A stretch of 64,000 nt of DNA from Cyanobacteriota bacterium (GTDB taxonomy: Bacteria > Acidobacteriota > Vicinamibacteria > Vicinamibacterales > UBA2999), in contig JAIEMQ010000018.1 of NCBI GenBank assembly GCA_019752015.1, positions 1-64,000 of the forward strand, written 5' to 3'. The notes under the pieces are model-generated. The model worked only from the letters and a program-made list of their open reading frames with translations. It ran no database searches and had not been told where the DNA came from. The position numbers and the translations under genes were made by a program. Below, piece by piece: positions 39,544-48,541 of this stretch. Every line of letters starts with the position of its first letter. Position 1 is the stretch's first letter.

Positions 39544-42036
39544 CTAGTACTGGCTCAACAGTCGCGCGGACTTCAGTATGTCTGATTCACTGACAAGGAA
39601 GAACTCTTCAAGTGGCGGAGAGTATGGCACCGGCGCATCGAGCGCGCCGAGAATCCGGATTGGCGCATCGAGCGATTCGAACGCTTCTTCCTGGATGATC
39701 GCGGCAAGGCTCTCGCCAATGCCGCCGGTGCGTGAATCCTCGTGCACGATCAGCACGCGATTGCAGTGACGCGTCACGGCGAGGATTGCATCCTTGTCGA
39801 GCGGTGAGAGCGTGCGCAAATCGAGCACCGCGGCTTCAATGCCCTCGGCCGACAACTGCCCGGCGACGCGCATGCAGTGATGCACGTAGGCGCCGTACGA
39901 AATCATCGCGAGGTCGCTACCCGTTCTCCTCAACGCTGCCTTACCAATCGGCGTTGGCGCCGGCGCATCGACAGGCAGTGCCTGCTTCACACGCGGATCG
40001 CGATAGAGCGCGATGTGTTCGTAGAACAGCACCGGATCAGGATCGGCAACCGCGGCGGCCATCAGTCCGCGCGCATCTTCGGGCGTGGACGGCACGACAA
40101 TCTTCAAGCCGGGTGTGCGATAGAACCAGGGCTCGGTGTTCTGGCTGTGGTAGGGACCCGCGTGACGCAGCCCGCCCCACGGCATGCGCACCACCATCGG
40201 CACTTCCCCGCCCCAGCGATAACGAATCTTCGCGGCGTTGTTGACGAGCTGATTGAATCCCGTCGCGACGAAATCGTTGAATTGCATCTCGCCGATCGGA
40301 CGTAAGCCCGCGAGCGCGGCGCCGACACACACACCGAGCACGGCGCTTTCGGCGAGCGGCGAATTGCGAATGCGATCGCCGTAGTCCTTGAGCAGCGGCC
40401 GCAGCAGGAGAAAGGCGTTGCCGTACTGGCCGCCAACGTCCTCGCCGTAAACGAAGACGCGCGGATCGTTTTTCAAGGCGTCGCCGACGCCGAGCATTAC
40501 CGCTTCGAGGAACGTGTTGCCCTTCTTGTCGAACGCCAATCCGGTGTCGAGCGGCGGCAGATCGGCGGAGACCGGCTGGGCGAGACGGCGCGCGGGTTCG
40601 AGCACTTCGACGCGGGTGCGCGGCGTGTCGTCCTTGAAGACGCCGACCCCGGCCTGCTCCGGTTTCGGCCACGGTTCGGTGATGACGAGCTGCGCGGCGC
40701 GGTCGACGAGCTCGTCGGCCCACTTCTTCAGCGCATCGAGATGCGTGGCATCGATCACGCCGTCGTCTTCGAGGCGGCGGGCGTACATCGGAATCGGATC
40801 GCGCTTCGCCCAGTAGTCATAGAGCTCGCGATTCGCATAGCCGGTGTCGTGCAGCTGGTGATAGTCCCACGATGGCGGCTGGTCCTTGCCGAGATACAGC
40901 ATGTCGTCGTGATGCGCGTGGCCGCACATGCGCATCGCGATGATCTCGATCAGCGTCGGGCCGTCGCCGGCGCGGGCGCGCTCGGCGGCCCACGTGAACG
41001 CCGCGGCGACCTCGTCGGGGTCGGTGCCGTCGATCGTCAGGCCTGGAATGCCGTAACCGGCGGCTTTGTCGGCAAAGACGCGTGCGGCGGAGTTGTCGCG
41101 TACCGGCGTCGAGAGCGCGGTCTGGTTGTTCTGCAGGCAGAAGATCGCCGGCAGCTTCGCGGCGGCGCAGGCGTTGATCGCCTCGTGCCATTCGCCGAGC
41201 GACGAGCCGCCTTCGCCGATGAACGACAGCGCGATGCGCTCGCTCTTCTGGATCGCAAACGCCATCGCCATGCCGGCCATCGACAGCGATCCGACGGCGA
41301 GCGGCGCGGCCGCGGGCAGCACGCCCCACGCGAAATCGCCGGTGTGGAGATCCTTGCCCGACATCGGCGGCCCGGCCTTGCCCATCTGCGCGCGCAGGAT
41401 CATCGCGACGGCTTCCTCGTCGTGGCGCATCGCCAGCACCATGCCGAGATCGCGAATCACCGGCGCCAGCACGTCGCCGTTCCACGAGCCGTCCGCGTTC
41501 TTGTAATTGGCGCCGCGCTTCAAGCGGATCGCGCCGGCGTAGATCGCTTCCTGTCCGAGCGAGCGGAAACCCTTGCCCTGGAACGCCATGTCGCCCCAGC
41601 GCACTTCACCGCCCATGAAGAACTGCTTCAGGCGGTTGTCGACGCTGCGCGTCAGGCACATGCCTCTGAGAATTTCCTTGCGCTCGTCTTTGGTCAGCGA
41701 CGCTTCGATCGCGGCCCGGCGCAGGAAGCCGTCGCACGCGTCCACGACCTCAGCGCGCGCCTGCTCGAGACGTTTCAGCGCGGAGGTGCCGGGCGTAGTG
41801 TCGGTAATCCCCTCCGGCGCGACGATCGATTCGTACAGCGCCTTGGCGAGCGCGCGGCGCATCACCGCGCGCGCCGCATCGAGCTTCACCGCATCCTTGC
41901 CCTTGATCGCCGGCAGGCCGGCCTTCTCGAACGCCTCCAGCGCGAACGTCAGCGCGAAAGGATGACGCTCGGCCACGAAGGCCGCGAAGCGGCTTCCGAG
42001 TCCGGACAACTTAACGAGATCGTTCGTGCGCGGCAT
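39544..42036 (-). CDS. Fused alpha-beta thiamine-dependent 2-oxoacid dehydrogenase E1
   Basis: 830 residues. The N-terminal half carries the alpha-subunit TPP motif GEGGSSLGEWHEAINACAAAK (about 268-288) ending in FCLQNN. The C-terminal half is the beta subunit with the transketolase-type pyrimidine-binding domain (KGNTFLEAVMLGVGDALKND...RVFVYGEDVGGQYGN) and the transketolase C-terminal domain (VLIVHEDSRTGGIGESLAA). It fits branched-chain (2-oxoisovalerate) or pyruvate E1, decarboxylating the 2-oxoacid and passing the acyl group to an E2. E2 and E3 are not in the window. The single-chain form is a known variant. It is monocistronic here. Confidence 0.9.
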   Translation of the reverse strand: MPRTNDLVKLSGLGSRFAAFVAERHPFALTFALEAFEKAGLPAIKGKDAVKLDAARAVMRRALAKALYESIVAPEGITDTTPGTSALKRLEQARAEVVDACDGFLRRAAIEASLTKDERKEILRGMCLTRSVDNRLKQFFMGGEVRWGDMAFQGKGFRSLGQEAIYAGAIRLKRGANYKNADGSWNGDVLAPVIRDLGMVLAMRHDEEAVAMILRAQMGKAGPPMSGKDLHTGDFAWGVLPAAAPLAVGSLSMAGMAMAFAIQKSERIALSFIGEGGSSLGEWHEAINACAAAKLPAIFCLQNNQTALSTPVRDNSAARVFADKAAGYGIPGLTIDGTDPDEVAAAFTWAAERARAGDGPTLIEIIAMRMCGHAHHDDMLYLGKDQPPSWDYHQLHDTGYANRELYDYWAKRDPIPMYARRLEDDGVIDATHLDALKKWADELVDRAAQLVITEPWPKPEQAGVGVFKDDTPRTRVEVLEPARRLAQPVSADLPPLDTGLAFDKKGNTFLEAVMLGVGDALKNDPRVFVYGEDVGGQYGNAFLLLRPLLKDYGDRIRNSPLAESAVLGVCVGAALAGLRPIGEMQFNDFVATGFNQLVNNAAKIRYRWGGEVPMVVRMPWGGLRHAGPYHSQNTEPWFYRTPGLKIVVPSTPEDARGLMAAAVADPDPVLFYEHIALYRDPRVKQALPVDAPAPTPIGKAALRRTGSDLAMISYGAYVHHCMRVAGQLSAEGIEAAVLDLRTLSPLDKDAILAVTRHCNRVLIVHEDSRTGGIGESLAAIIQEEAFESLDAPIRILGALDAPVPYSPPLEEFFLVSESDILKSARLLSQY

Positions 42037-42149
42037 TCTCCTGATTATAGGTTGGCGACCGGCAAGCCCTGCCGTTGCCTACGTCACGACCACGCAAATT
42101 CCGGCCACGGCCGCGGTGACGTGACCCGGAATTCAGCATCTAAAACGAT

Positions 42150-43217
42150 GTGAGGTTTGTCCACATGCTGATCGCCCTCACGTTGCTGAGCGCATGCACA
42201 GCGGCATCAATGGCGATCGCCCGTCCCGAAACGGCTCCTGACCCGACTATTCCCGCCACCTGCGCCGCGCGTGATGACGCCGCTGAAATCGAATGGCGCG
42301 TGAGTGACCAGGCAGACGCGCGCGAATTGTCGCGCTGGTGCCGCGCGGTCGGTCAGCTGGTGTTCGTCGAGGCGCCGGCGGCGGTATCTGCCGAGGCTCC
42401 TGCTCTCGACCAGCTCGTCGTGCTGTCGTGGAACGCGCACCTGGCTGACGGTGAGCTCCGCAATCTGATCGCGAAACTGCGTGCCGGCGAATTGACCAAC
42501 GGCCGCCCGGTCGCGCATTTCGTGCTGCTCGTGCAGGAGCTGTATCGCCGCGGCGGTGCGGTGCCGGAGTTCGACGCGCGCGATCGATCGGCGTTTGCGA
42601 TCCTGCCGCGAGATCCTGATTCATTCGACGTCGACGATCACGCTGCGTCGCTCGGCTTGTCGATTCTTTACGTCCCGTCGATGCGCAACGGCCCGGAGCT
42701 GCGTGAGGATCGCGGCAACGCGATCATCTCGACCGAGCCGCTGCTGGATCCGTTCGCGCTCGAGTTGCCGCTCGCGCGGCAGCGGCGCGTTGCGCTTGGC
42801 GCCGCCGTGATGGTCAGGACGGCAGAAGGCCCGAAGCGTCTCGAAGTCCTCGACGCGCACCTCGAGCCGCTCAGCTCTCCCAAAACCTTGTGGGTGTTCA
42901 AGAACCCGCGCGCCGGACAGGTCCGCGCGATTCTGGATGTCCTCGACACGCCTCGCTATGAAAGTGACGCGATTGCCGGCGTCGTGCTCGGCGGCGACTT
43001 CAACACCGTCCGCGCCGGCGCGCGCGAAGATGCGTATCGGCTCGCCCGCGCGTGGTCGACGAGCCTGCACCGCGAAGACCGCCGCGACACGCACATGATG
43101 GGCCGGCTCGACTACCTCTTCTTCAAGCTGAATTCGGGTTGGAAAGGGTCCACCTATCGGCTCGAAGAGCGGTTCGGGTCCGACCACCACCCGGTGATCG
43201 GCACCTTTTCACGCTGA
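42150..43217 (+). CDS. Endonuclease/exonuclease/phosphatase-family lipoprotein
   Basis: 355 residues starting with GTG, or ATG at 42165. The leader ends in LTLLSACTAAS with a lipobox Cys, so it is a periplasmic or outer-membrane lipoprotein. The EEP-fold residues are visible: LSWNAHL (Asn), VQELYRRG (Glu), LDAHLEP (Asp, His), GGDFNTVR (Asp, Asn), and FGSDHHPVIG (Asp, His). Family members are DNases, inositol phosphatases or sphingomyelinases, and the secreted location favours a DNase or phosphodiesterase role. Confidence 0.85.
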   Translation: MRFVHMLIALTLLSACTAASMAIARPETAPDPTIPATCAARDDAAEIEWRVSDQADARELSRWCRAVGQLVFVEAPAAVSAEAPALDQLVVLSWNAHLADGELRNLIAKLRAGELTNGRPVAHFVLLVQELYRRGGAVPEFDARDRSAFAILPRDPDSFDVDDHAASLGLSILYVPSMRNGPELREDRGNAIISTEPLLDPFALELPLARQRRVALGAAVMVRTAEGPKRLEVLDAHLEPLSSPKTLWVFKNPRAGQVRAILDVLDTPRYESDAIAGVVLGGDFNTVRAGAREDAYRLARAWSTSLHREDRRDTHMMGRLDYLFFKLNSGWKGSTYRLEERFGSDHHPVIGTFSR

Positions 43218-43244
43218 GGGCGGTAGCCTGTTACGATAGACACG

Positions 43245-43586
43245 TTGCGATTCCGATCGAAGCCGCTTGTCGCACTGTCGATCGTCCTGGTCCTGGCGAG
43301 CGCGCTGGGCAGCTGGCACGCGCCCGACGATCAGGATGAGTACGCCGCCCCGGCGATCCATCATCATGCCGATCACGACGCGCGCTTCACGGACGCCACT
43401 CAGCCCGCCGCCCCGGAGCATTGCGCGTTTTGTCACTGGCTTCGCGCCTTCGGCAACGGCGCTCCGGCCGCGACGCACGTGTTCGCGGCGCAGTCAGTTC
43501 CGCTCGTTCGCGTCGCCGGCGTCGCCGGTCGCGTCAGCAAGTCTGTCCGGCTCGCACTTCCGTCTCGCGCACCGCCGCTCGTCTGA
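43245..43586 (+). CDS. DUF2946-like His/Cys-rich small secreted protein
   Basis: 113 residues from a TTG directly after a TACGAT box (7 nt). A signal segment (about 5-25) is followed by IHHHADHDARF and EHCAFCHWLRAF, a His cluster and a C-x2-C-H metal-binding motif like those of DUF2946 proteins, which often accompany copper or zinc genes. It lies just upstream of a ZnuD-like TonB receptor, so a periplasmic metal-binding role is likely. The C-terminal 40 residues look less conserved. Confidence 0.55.
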   Translation: MRFRSKPLVALSIVLVLASALGSWHAPDDQDEYAAPAIHHHADHDARFTDATQPAAPEHCAFCHWLRAFGNGAPAATHVFAAQSVPLVRVAGVAGRVSKSVRLALPSRAPPLV

Positions 43587-43682
43587 TTACCTCCCGGTTC
43601 TCATTTCATTGAAATAACGCCGCCGGTGTAGCCGGCGCGATCGCACGTGCTGAATATGGCGCGCGGGTATTGGGAGATCAGC
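43587..43682. other. Short intergenic region with REP-like hairpin
   Basis: 96 bp between the DUF2946-like gene and the receptor. It holds a small hairpin CGCCGG/CCGGCG at 43621-43637 of the type also seen in REP elements, then a GGGAG Shine-Dalgarno before the ATG at 43683. Confidence 0.5.
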
Positions 43683-45854
43683 ATGCGAGTATCCGGATCA
43701 GCGTTAGCTATGGCCGTGGCGGTACTGCTGCCGTCGCTGAACGCGGCCGCTCAGACCGCGGCGGGGACGTCACTGAGCGGAGTCATCACCCGGACGGAAA
43801 ACAATCAGCCGCTGTCAGGCGCGCTGGTGGTGATCGACGAGCTCCGCCGGGAAGTCCGCGCCGGTGACGATGGGGCGTACCGTTTTGAGAATGTGCCGCC
43901 GGGTCAATATCACGTCGGCGTTCGCGCCGAAGGCTACAGCACCAAGCGCACTGAAGTGACGGTGGGCGCCACGCCGGCGACATTGAATCTTTCGATAGAT
44001 TTCGATTTGCACTTCGAAGAGGTGTTGTCCGTCAGTCCGACGGCGCGGCCGCAGTTCGAGTCATATCAGCCGACCACCGTTCTCGACGGACAGGAGCTCA
44101 CGAAGAATCTTGAAGCCACCATCGGCGCAACACTGTCCGAGGCGCCGGGCGTCGCGCTGCGCGAGTTCGGCGCGGCGCCGGCGCGACCCATCATTCGCGG
44201 CCTCGACGGCGATCGCATTTCCGTGCTCGAGGACGGCCAGCGCATGGGCGATTTGTCGAGCCAGTCGGGCGATCACGCGGTGCCCACCAATCCGGCGGCG
44301 GCGCGGCGAATCGAGGTGGTGCGCGGACCGGCGACCCTGCTGTACGGAGCCAATGCCATCGGCGGCCTCGTCAACGTCATCACCGACTCGATTCCGTCGC
44401 AGCGCACGCAAGGCGCGTCGGGCAACTTCACATTCAACTTCGGCAGCAATGGCGGCGCCGCCGGCGCCGCCGGCGACATCCACGTTGGCAACGGCAAGTA
44501 CGCGCTGCACGTCGGCGGCGCCGGCAACCGCTCGGGCAATTACGACACGCCCGATGGCGAAGTCGACAACTCGCGGATGCGGACCGGCATGGCGCAGATG
44601 GGCGTCTCGCGCACGGGCGAGAAGCATTACGTCGGCGCCAGTTACGGTTACGACGATTCGAAATACGGCATTCCAATCGTCGACCAAGGCCGGATTGCGT
44701 TGACGCCGAAGCGCCACTCGCTGAGCGCGCGCGCCGGCGGACAGAATCTCGACGGCTGGTTGCAGTCGTATCGTGCCACCCTTGGCGTTCGCAGGTACCG
44801 CCACTCGGAGCTCGAGGGCAGCGAGATCGGCACCACGTTCTATAACGACACCGTCGAGGGCGAAGTGCTGCTGTCACACCGGCGGAGCGGGCAGCTGGTC
44901 GGGAGCTTTGGCGGCTGGTTCCTCGATCGCGCGTTCGACGTGGTCGGCGCCGAGGCGCTGTCGCCGCCGGTCGATCAGCGCGCCGCGGCGGCGTTCGTTT
45001 ATGAAGAGATCGAGTCGCCGCACGCGACGCTGCAGTTCGGCGGCCGAATCGATCACTCGAACTACACGCCAATCGATGCCCGCGCGCGCACCTTCAACGA
45101 ATGGTCGGCCTCGGCCGGCGCGCTGTTCAAGCCGGTCGCCGCGAAGGACAATGTCGTGATCGCGATCAATCTGGCGCGAGCGTCACGCTACCCGTCGCTC
45201 CAGGAGTTGTATTACTTCGGTCGGCATCCGGGCAATCTGTCATTCGAGATCGGCAACGCGGACCTTGGCGCTGAACACGCGTTGGGACTGGACGTATCGC
45301 TGCGCGGCCGCGGCACGCGCTTCGAGGCAGAAGTCACGCTGTTCCGCAACGACATCAGCAAGTACATTTTCCGCCGGCCGACGGGCGGCATCGCGGACGG
45401 TTTTCCGATCGTCCGCAATCTTGCCGCTGACAGCGTGCTGAGGGGCGTCGAGGCTCATGCCGACGTGAAACTGACGCCGGACATCACCGCCGAGGTGACG
45501 TATGACATGGTGCGCGGTGAATTGAAGGACGATGGTGGAGCGCTTCCGCGCATTCCGCCGCAGCGAGTGATTGCCGGCCTGACCTATCAGAAGAACGCCT
45601 TCCAGTTCGGCGGCAGCGCGCAGTTCGTTGCCGATCAGCCTCGCGTGTTCGGCGCGGAGTTGCCGACCGATGGCTATACGACCGCGAAGTTGTTCGCCTC
45701 GTATTCGTTCCAGAGCGGCGGGGTGCTGAACACGATTACGGCCCGCCTCGACAACGCGACGGATAGGTTGTATCGGAACCATCTCAACTACCTCAAAGAC
45801 GTGCTGGCGGAAACCGGTCGCAGCTTCAAGGTGGTGTATTCGACCGGATTCTGA
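43683..45854 (+). CDS. ZnuD-like TonB-dependent receptor with regulatory-like domain
   Basis: 723 residues. Signal peptide (MRVSGSALAMAVAVLLPSLNAAAQ), carboxypeptidase-regulatory-like domain (about 30-110), plug with the strongly conserved VALREFGAAPARPIIRGLDG and the box RIEVVRGPATLLYGANAIGG, then the barrel. The plug matches the zinc/heme-type ZnuD group more than siderophore receptors. The preceding His/Cys-rich protein supports metal uptake. The GGGAG ahead of ATG 43683 favours this start over one at 43647. Confidence 0.88.
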   Translation: MRVSGSALAMAVAVLLPSLNAAAQTAAGTSLSGVITRTENNQPLSGALVVIDELRREVRAGDDGAYRFENVPPGQYHVGVRAEGYSTKRTEVTVGATPATLNLSIDFDLHFEEVLSVSPTARPQFESYQPTTVLDGQELTKNLEATIGATLSEAPGVALREFGAAPARPIIRGLDGDRISVLEDGQRMGDLSSQSGDHAVPTNPAAARRIEVVRGPATLLYGANAIGGLVNVITDSIPSQRTQGASGNFTFNFGSNGGAAGAAGDIHVGNGKYALHVGGAGNRSGNYDTPDGEVDNSRMRTGMAQMGVSRTGEKHYVGASYGYDDSKYGIPIVDQGRIALTPKRHSLSARAGGQNLDGWLQSYRATLGVRRYRHSELEGSEIGTTFYNDTVEGEVLLSHRRSGQLVGSFGGWFLDRAFDVVGAEALSPPVDQRAAAAFVYEEIESPHATLQFGGRIDHSNYTPIDARARTFNEWSASAGALFKPVAAKDNVVIAINLARASRYPSLQELYYFGRHPGNLSFEIGNADLGAEHALGLDVSLRGRGTRFEAEVTLFRNDISKYIFRRPTGGIADGFPIVRNLAADSVLRGVEAHADVKLTPDITAEVTYDMVRGELKDDGGALPRIPPQRVIAGLTYQKNAFQFGGSAQFVADQPRVFGAELPTDGYTTAKLFASYSFQSGGVLNTITARLDNATDRLYRNHLNYLKDVLAETGRSFKVVYSTGF

Positions 45855-45868
45855 TCTAGTCTGTCGCC

Positions 45869-47050
45869 ATGCAAATCAGGCTGACGGCCGTACTGGGCTT
45901 TCTCGTGCTGGCATCGGGCGTTGGCGCGCAGGACTTCACGGCGCGCGCCGCAGCGATTCACCGGCAATCGCCCCTGATCGACGGGCACAACGACTACCCG
46001 TGGGCGCTGCGCGAGCTCGATCCCAGCCGCGACTTCAACAGCGCCGACATCTCGAAGCCGGTCCCGAAGCTGATGACCGACGTTCCACGGCTGCGCCACG
46101 GCGGCGTCGGCGGGCAGTTCTGGTCCGTCTACACGCCGTCGACGATGATGGACAAGGAAGCGACGCGCGTGACGATCGAGCAGATCGACACGGTCCATCG
46201 CATGACGAAGCAGTGGGGCGAGACCTTCCAGATGGCGCTCACCGCGGACGATGTGGATCGCGCGTTCAAGAACGGCAAGATTGCGTCGATGATCGGCATG
46301 GAAGGCGGCCACTCGATCGACAATTCGCTCCCGGCCCTGCGCATGTTCTATGCGCTCGGCGCCCGCTACATGACGCTCACGCATAACGGCAACCTGCGCT
46401 GGGCCGATGCGGCCGCGGACAAGCCGGCTCACGGCGGGCTGACGAAGTTCGGCGAAGAGGTCGTTCGCGAGATGAATCGCCTCGGCATGCTGGTCGATTT
46501 GAGCCACGTCTCGCCGGACACGATGGAAGACGCGCTGCGCGTCACCGAAGCGCCGGTGATCTTCTCGCATTCGTCGGCCCGCGCGATCTGCAACGTGCCT
46601 CGTAATGTGCCGGACAACATCCTGCAGATCGTCGCGAAGAACGGTGGCGTCGTGATGGTGACGTTCGTGCCCGGATTCATTTCGCAGGCGGTCGCGGATT
46701 TCAACGCGAAGCCGGAGGCCGAGCGCAAAGGCATGATGGCGCCGAAGGCGACGCTGTCGCAGGTTGCCGATCACATCGACCACATCCGCAAGGTCGCCGG
46801 CATCGACCACATCGGACTTGGCGGCGACTTCGACGGCATCACCGACGTCGTCGAAGGACTCGAGGATGTGTCGAAGTATCCCGACCTGACCGCGGAGCTG
46901 CTGAAGCGCGGCTACCAGGACGACGACATCAAGAAGATCCTGGGATTGAACGTGATGCGCGTGATGCGCCAGGCGGAGAAGGTGGCGGCGGGTCTGCAGA
47001 AGACCCGCCGGCCATCAACCGCAACCATCGAGCAGCTCGATGGCAGGTAA
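45869..47050 (+). CDS. Secreted M19 membrane dipeptidase
   Basis: 393 residues with a signal peptide (MQIRLTAVLGFLVLASGVGAQ). The dinuclear zinc site of renal dipeptidases is intact: DGHNDYPW (His, Asp), IGMEGGHS (Glu), VDLSHVSP (His), FSHSSAR (His) and GGDFDG (Asp). It hydrolyses dipeptides, including D-amino-acid-containing ones, in the periplasm. It lies 14 bp after the TonB receptor on the same strand. The C-terminal LQKTRRPST segment is coded by a REP-like palindrome. Confidence 0.92.
   Translation: MQIRLTAVLGFLVLASGVGAQDFTARAAAIHRQSPLIDGHNDYPWALRELDPSRDFNSADISKPVPKLMTDVPRLRHGGVGGQFWSVYTPSTMMDKEATRVTIEQIDTVHRMTKQWGETFQMALTADDVDRAFKNGKIASMIGMEGGHSIDNSLPALRMFYALGARYMTLTHNGNLRWADAAADKPAHGGLTKFGEEVVREMNRLGMLVDLSHVSPDTMEDALRVTEAPVIFSHSSARAICNVPRNVPDNILQIVAKNGGVVMVTFVPGFISQAVADFNAKPEAERKGMMAPKATLSQVADHIDHIRKVAGIDHIGLGGDFDGITDVVEGLEDVSKYPDLTAELLKRGYQDDDIKKILGLNVMRVMRQAEKVAAGLQKTRRPSTATIEQLDGR
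46986..47010. repeat. REP-like palindrome in the dipeptidase C-terminus
   Basis: CGGCGGGTCT, loop GCAGA, AGACCCGCCG. The arms share GGCGGGTCT/AGACCCGCC with the palindrome at 17009-17030. It encodes residues near the C-terminus in frame. Confidence 0.65.
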
Positions 47051-47062
47051 CCGTTTATTGTC

Positions 47063-48421
47063 CTACTGACGGCACGCGTTCAGCGCGTTGACCCAGCCCT
47101 TGCCGTGGAACGGATCGTTGCCCGGCTTGCCGCGATCGAGCGCAGTCTGCGCCAGCGCGTTCTTCCAGGCGCCGAACGAAATGTTCGGATTCTTCGCCTT
47201 GATGATCGCCGCCACCGCTGACGCCGCCGGCGCCGCCATGCTGGTGCCTGCCGCCCACGCCCACCCGCCAACGTTGGTGCTGAGCACCATGTCGAACACC
47301 CAGCACGCCGTGGTCACCGGCGCGCCGTTCGTCGTCGGCAGCGTGCACAGTTCATTGGTCGGGTAAGCGAAATCTCCACCGGGAGCGGAGACGTTGATTG
47401 CCGACTGGCCGAAGTTGGTGTACGACGCGGGCCGATCGAAATTGGCGGCACCGTAGGCAAAGCCGACCGGGCCGGTCGCCGACACGGCAATGCTCGATCC
47501 CGATTCCGCGGGCACCGAGACGAGCTTCGTGTGCTGAAGGTCGACGGCGTCGTTGCCGGCGGCTGACACCACGAGCACGCCGCGCCTGGTCGCGTACTGA
47601 ACGGCCTTCTTCATCGCGTTCAACAGGCCCTTCGATTCCTTGTCTTTCTTGTCGATCAGCGCGCCCAGGCTCATGTTGATGATGTCGGCGCCGGCGCCAC
47701 CTTCGGCGATCGGCGTCGCCGCGTAGACGATGCCCGACATCACCGCGCCGAAGGAGCCGGTGCCGCCGTGCAGGACCTTGACGCCGATCAGCGTCGCTTT
47801 CGGCGCGATGCCGATCACGCCGGAGTTCACGTTGCCGATGTTGTCGACCGCGGCAATGATTCCGGCGACGTGCGTGCCGTGCCAGAACGTGCCGATGTCG
47901 GTGTTGAATGGCTGTCCCGGCACGAACGACGCGGAGCGTGCCACGTCGAAGTTCGGCGCGAGATCCGGGTGGACGTTCCAGATGCCGCCGTCAAGAACGG
48001 CGACGCGCACGCCCTGGCCCGTGCATCCTTCCGCCCACGCCGCCGGCGCGTCAATGGCCTGAGGCGCCCACTGCACGCGGTTGAAATAACGATCGTTGTT
48101 CGGAGGATTGGTGAAGTTGCCCTCGATGATGCCGCCGACTCGCGGCTCGACCCACCTCGCGAGCGTGTCCTCCTGCATGTCCTCGATCGCGCCGCTCTGG
48201 CGCAGGCGAGCCTCGAAATCCGGCACGGTCGACCGCACCAGTGCGACGCCAGCTTCGTTGTGCGAGAAGACTACGTTGCCGCCGGCAGACGCGACGGCTT
48301 GCGTCTGGGCGGCGCCCCACCCGGCGGCTGAGACAACGTAATCGGCACTCTGGGCTGAAGCGGTCAAGGGAAGGGAGGCAAGAACAGCGAACAAACCAAC
48401 GCGTACAAACAGCATCCGCAT
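47063..48421 (-). CDS. Secreted S8 subtilisin-like serine peptidase
   Basis: 452 residues with a signal peptide (MRMLFVRVGLFAVLASLPLTASAQ) and an I9-like propeptide (about 30-110). The catalytic triad is visible: Asp in VAVLDGGIWNVHPDL, His in HGTHVAGIIAA and Ser in GTSMAAPAASAVAA. It is a broad-specificity extracellular protease. The start codon lies in the 3' arm of a perfect 12-bp inverted repeat (48416-48458), which suggests control of translation or an operator. An in-frame ATG two codons later (48415) is an alternative start. Confidence 0.93.
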   Translation of the reverse strand: MRMLFVRVGLFAVLASLPLTASAQSADYVVSAAGWGAAQTQAVASAGGNVVFSHNEAGVALVRSTVPDFEARLRQSGAIEDMQEDTLARWVEPRVGGIIEGNFTNPPNNDRYFNRVQWAPQAIDAPAAWAEGCTGQGVRVAVLDGGIWNVHPDLAPNFDVARSASFVPGQPFNTDIGTFWHGTHVAGIIAAVDNIGNVNSGVIGIAPKATLIGVKVLHGGTGSFGAVMSGIVYAATPIAEGGAGADIINMSLGALIDKKDKESKGLLNAMKKAVQYATRRGVLVVSAAGNDAVDLQHTKLVSVPAESGSSIAVSATGPVGFAYGAANFDRPASYTNFGQSAINVSAPGGDFAYPTNELCTLPTTNGAPVTTACWVFDMVLSTNVGGWAWAAGTSMAAPAASAVAAIIKAKNPNISFGAWKNALAQTALDRGKPGNDPFHGKGWVNALNACRQ

Positions 48422-48458
48422 AAAAGTGACGCTCCTTTTGCCATCAACTTTTATGCGG
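48416..48458 (-). promoter_or_regulatory. Perfect hairpin/operator over the subtilase start codon
   Basis: Arms CCGCATAAAAGT (48416-48427) and ACTTTTATGCGG (48447-48458), 19-nt spacer. In the mRNA the AAGGAG Shine-Dalgarno is in the loop, and the AUG is paired within the 3' arm. Confidence 0.75.
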
Positions 48459-48541
48459 ACTGATCGCTGAAAACAATCCGTTCAACACTCAATTCAGGCT
48501 GCTTACCTCATAATCTGTGCAGCCAGCACCTAAGGCCGCGC

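Noticed and set aside
40741-42153. 470-residue plus-strand frame over the E1 dehydrogenase
   Set aside because: Arg/His/Ala-rich composition and no motif; the opposite strand carries complete TPP motifs.
43647-43682. Upstream start of the ZnuD-like receptor (12 extra residues)
   Set aside because: The signal peptide and GGGAG spacing fit the ATG at 43683 better.
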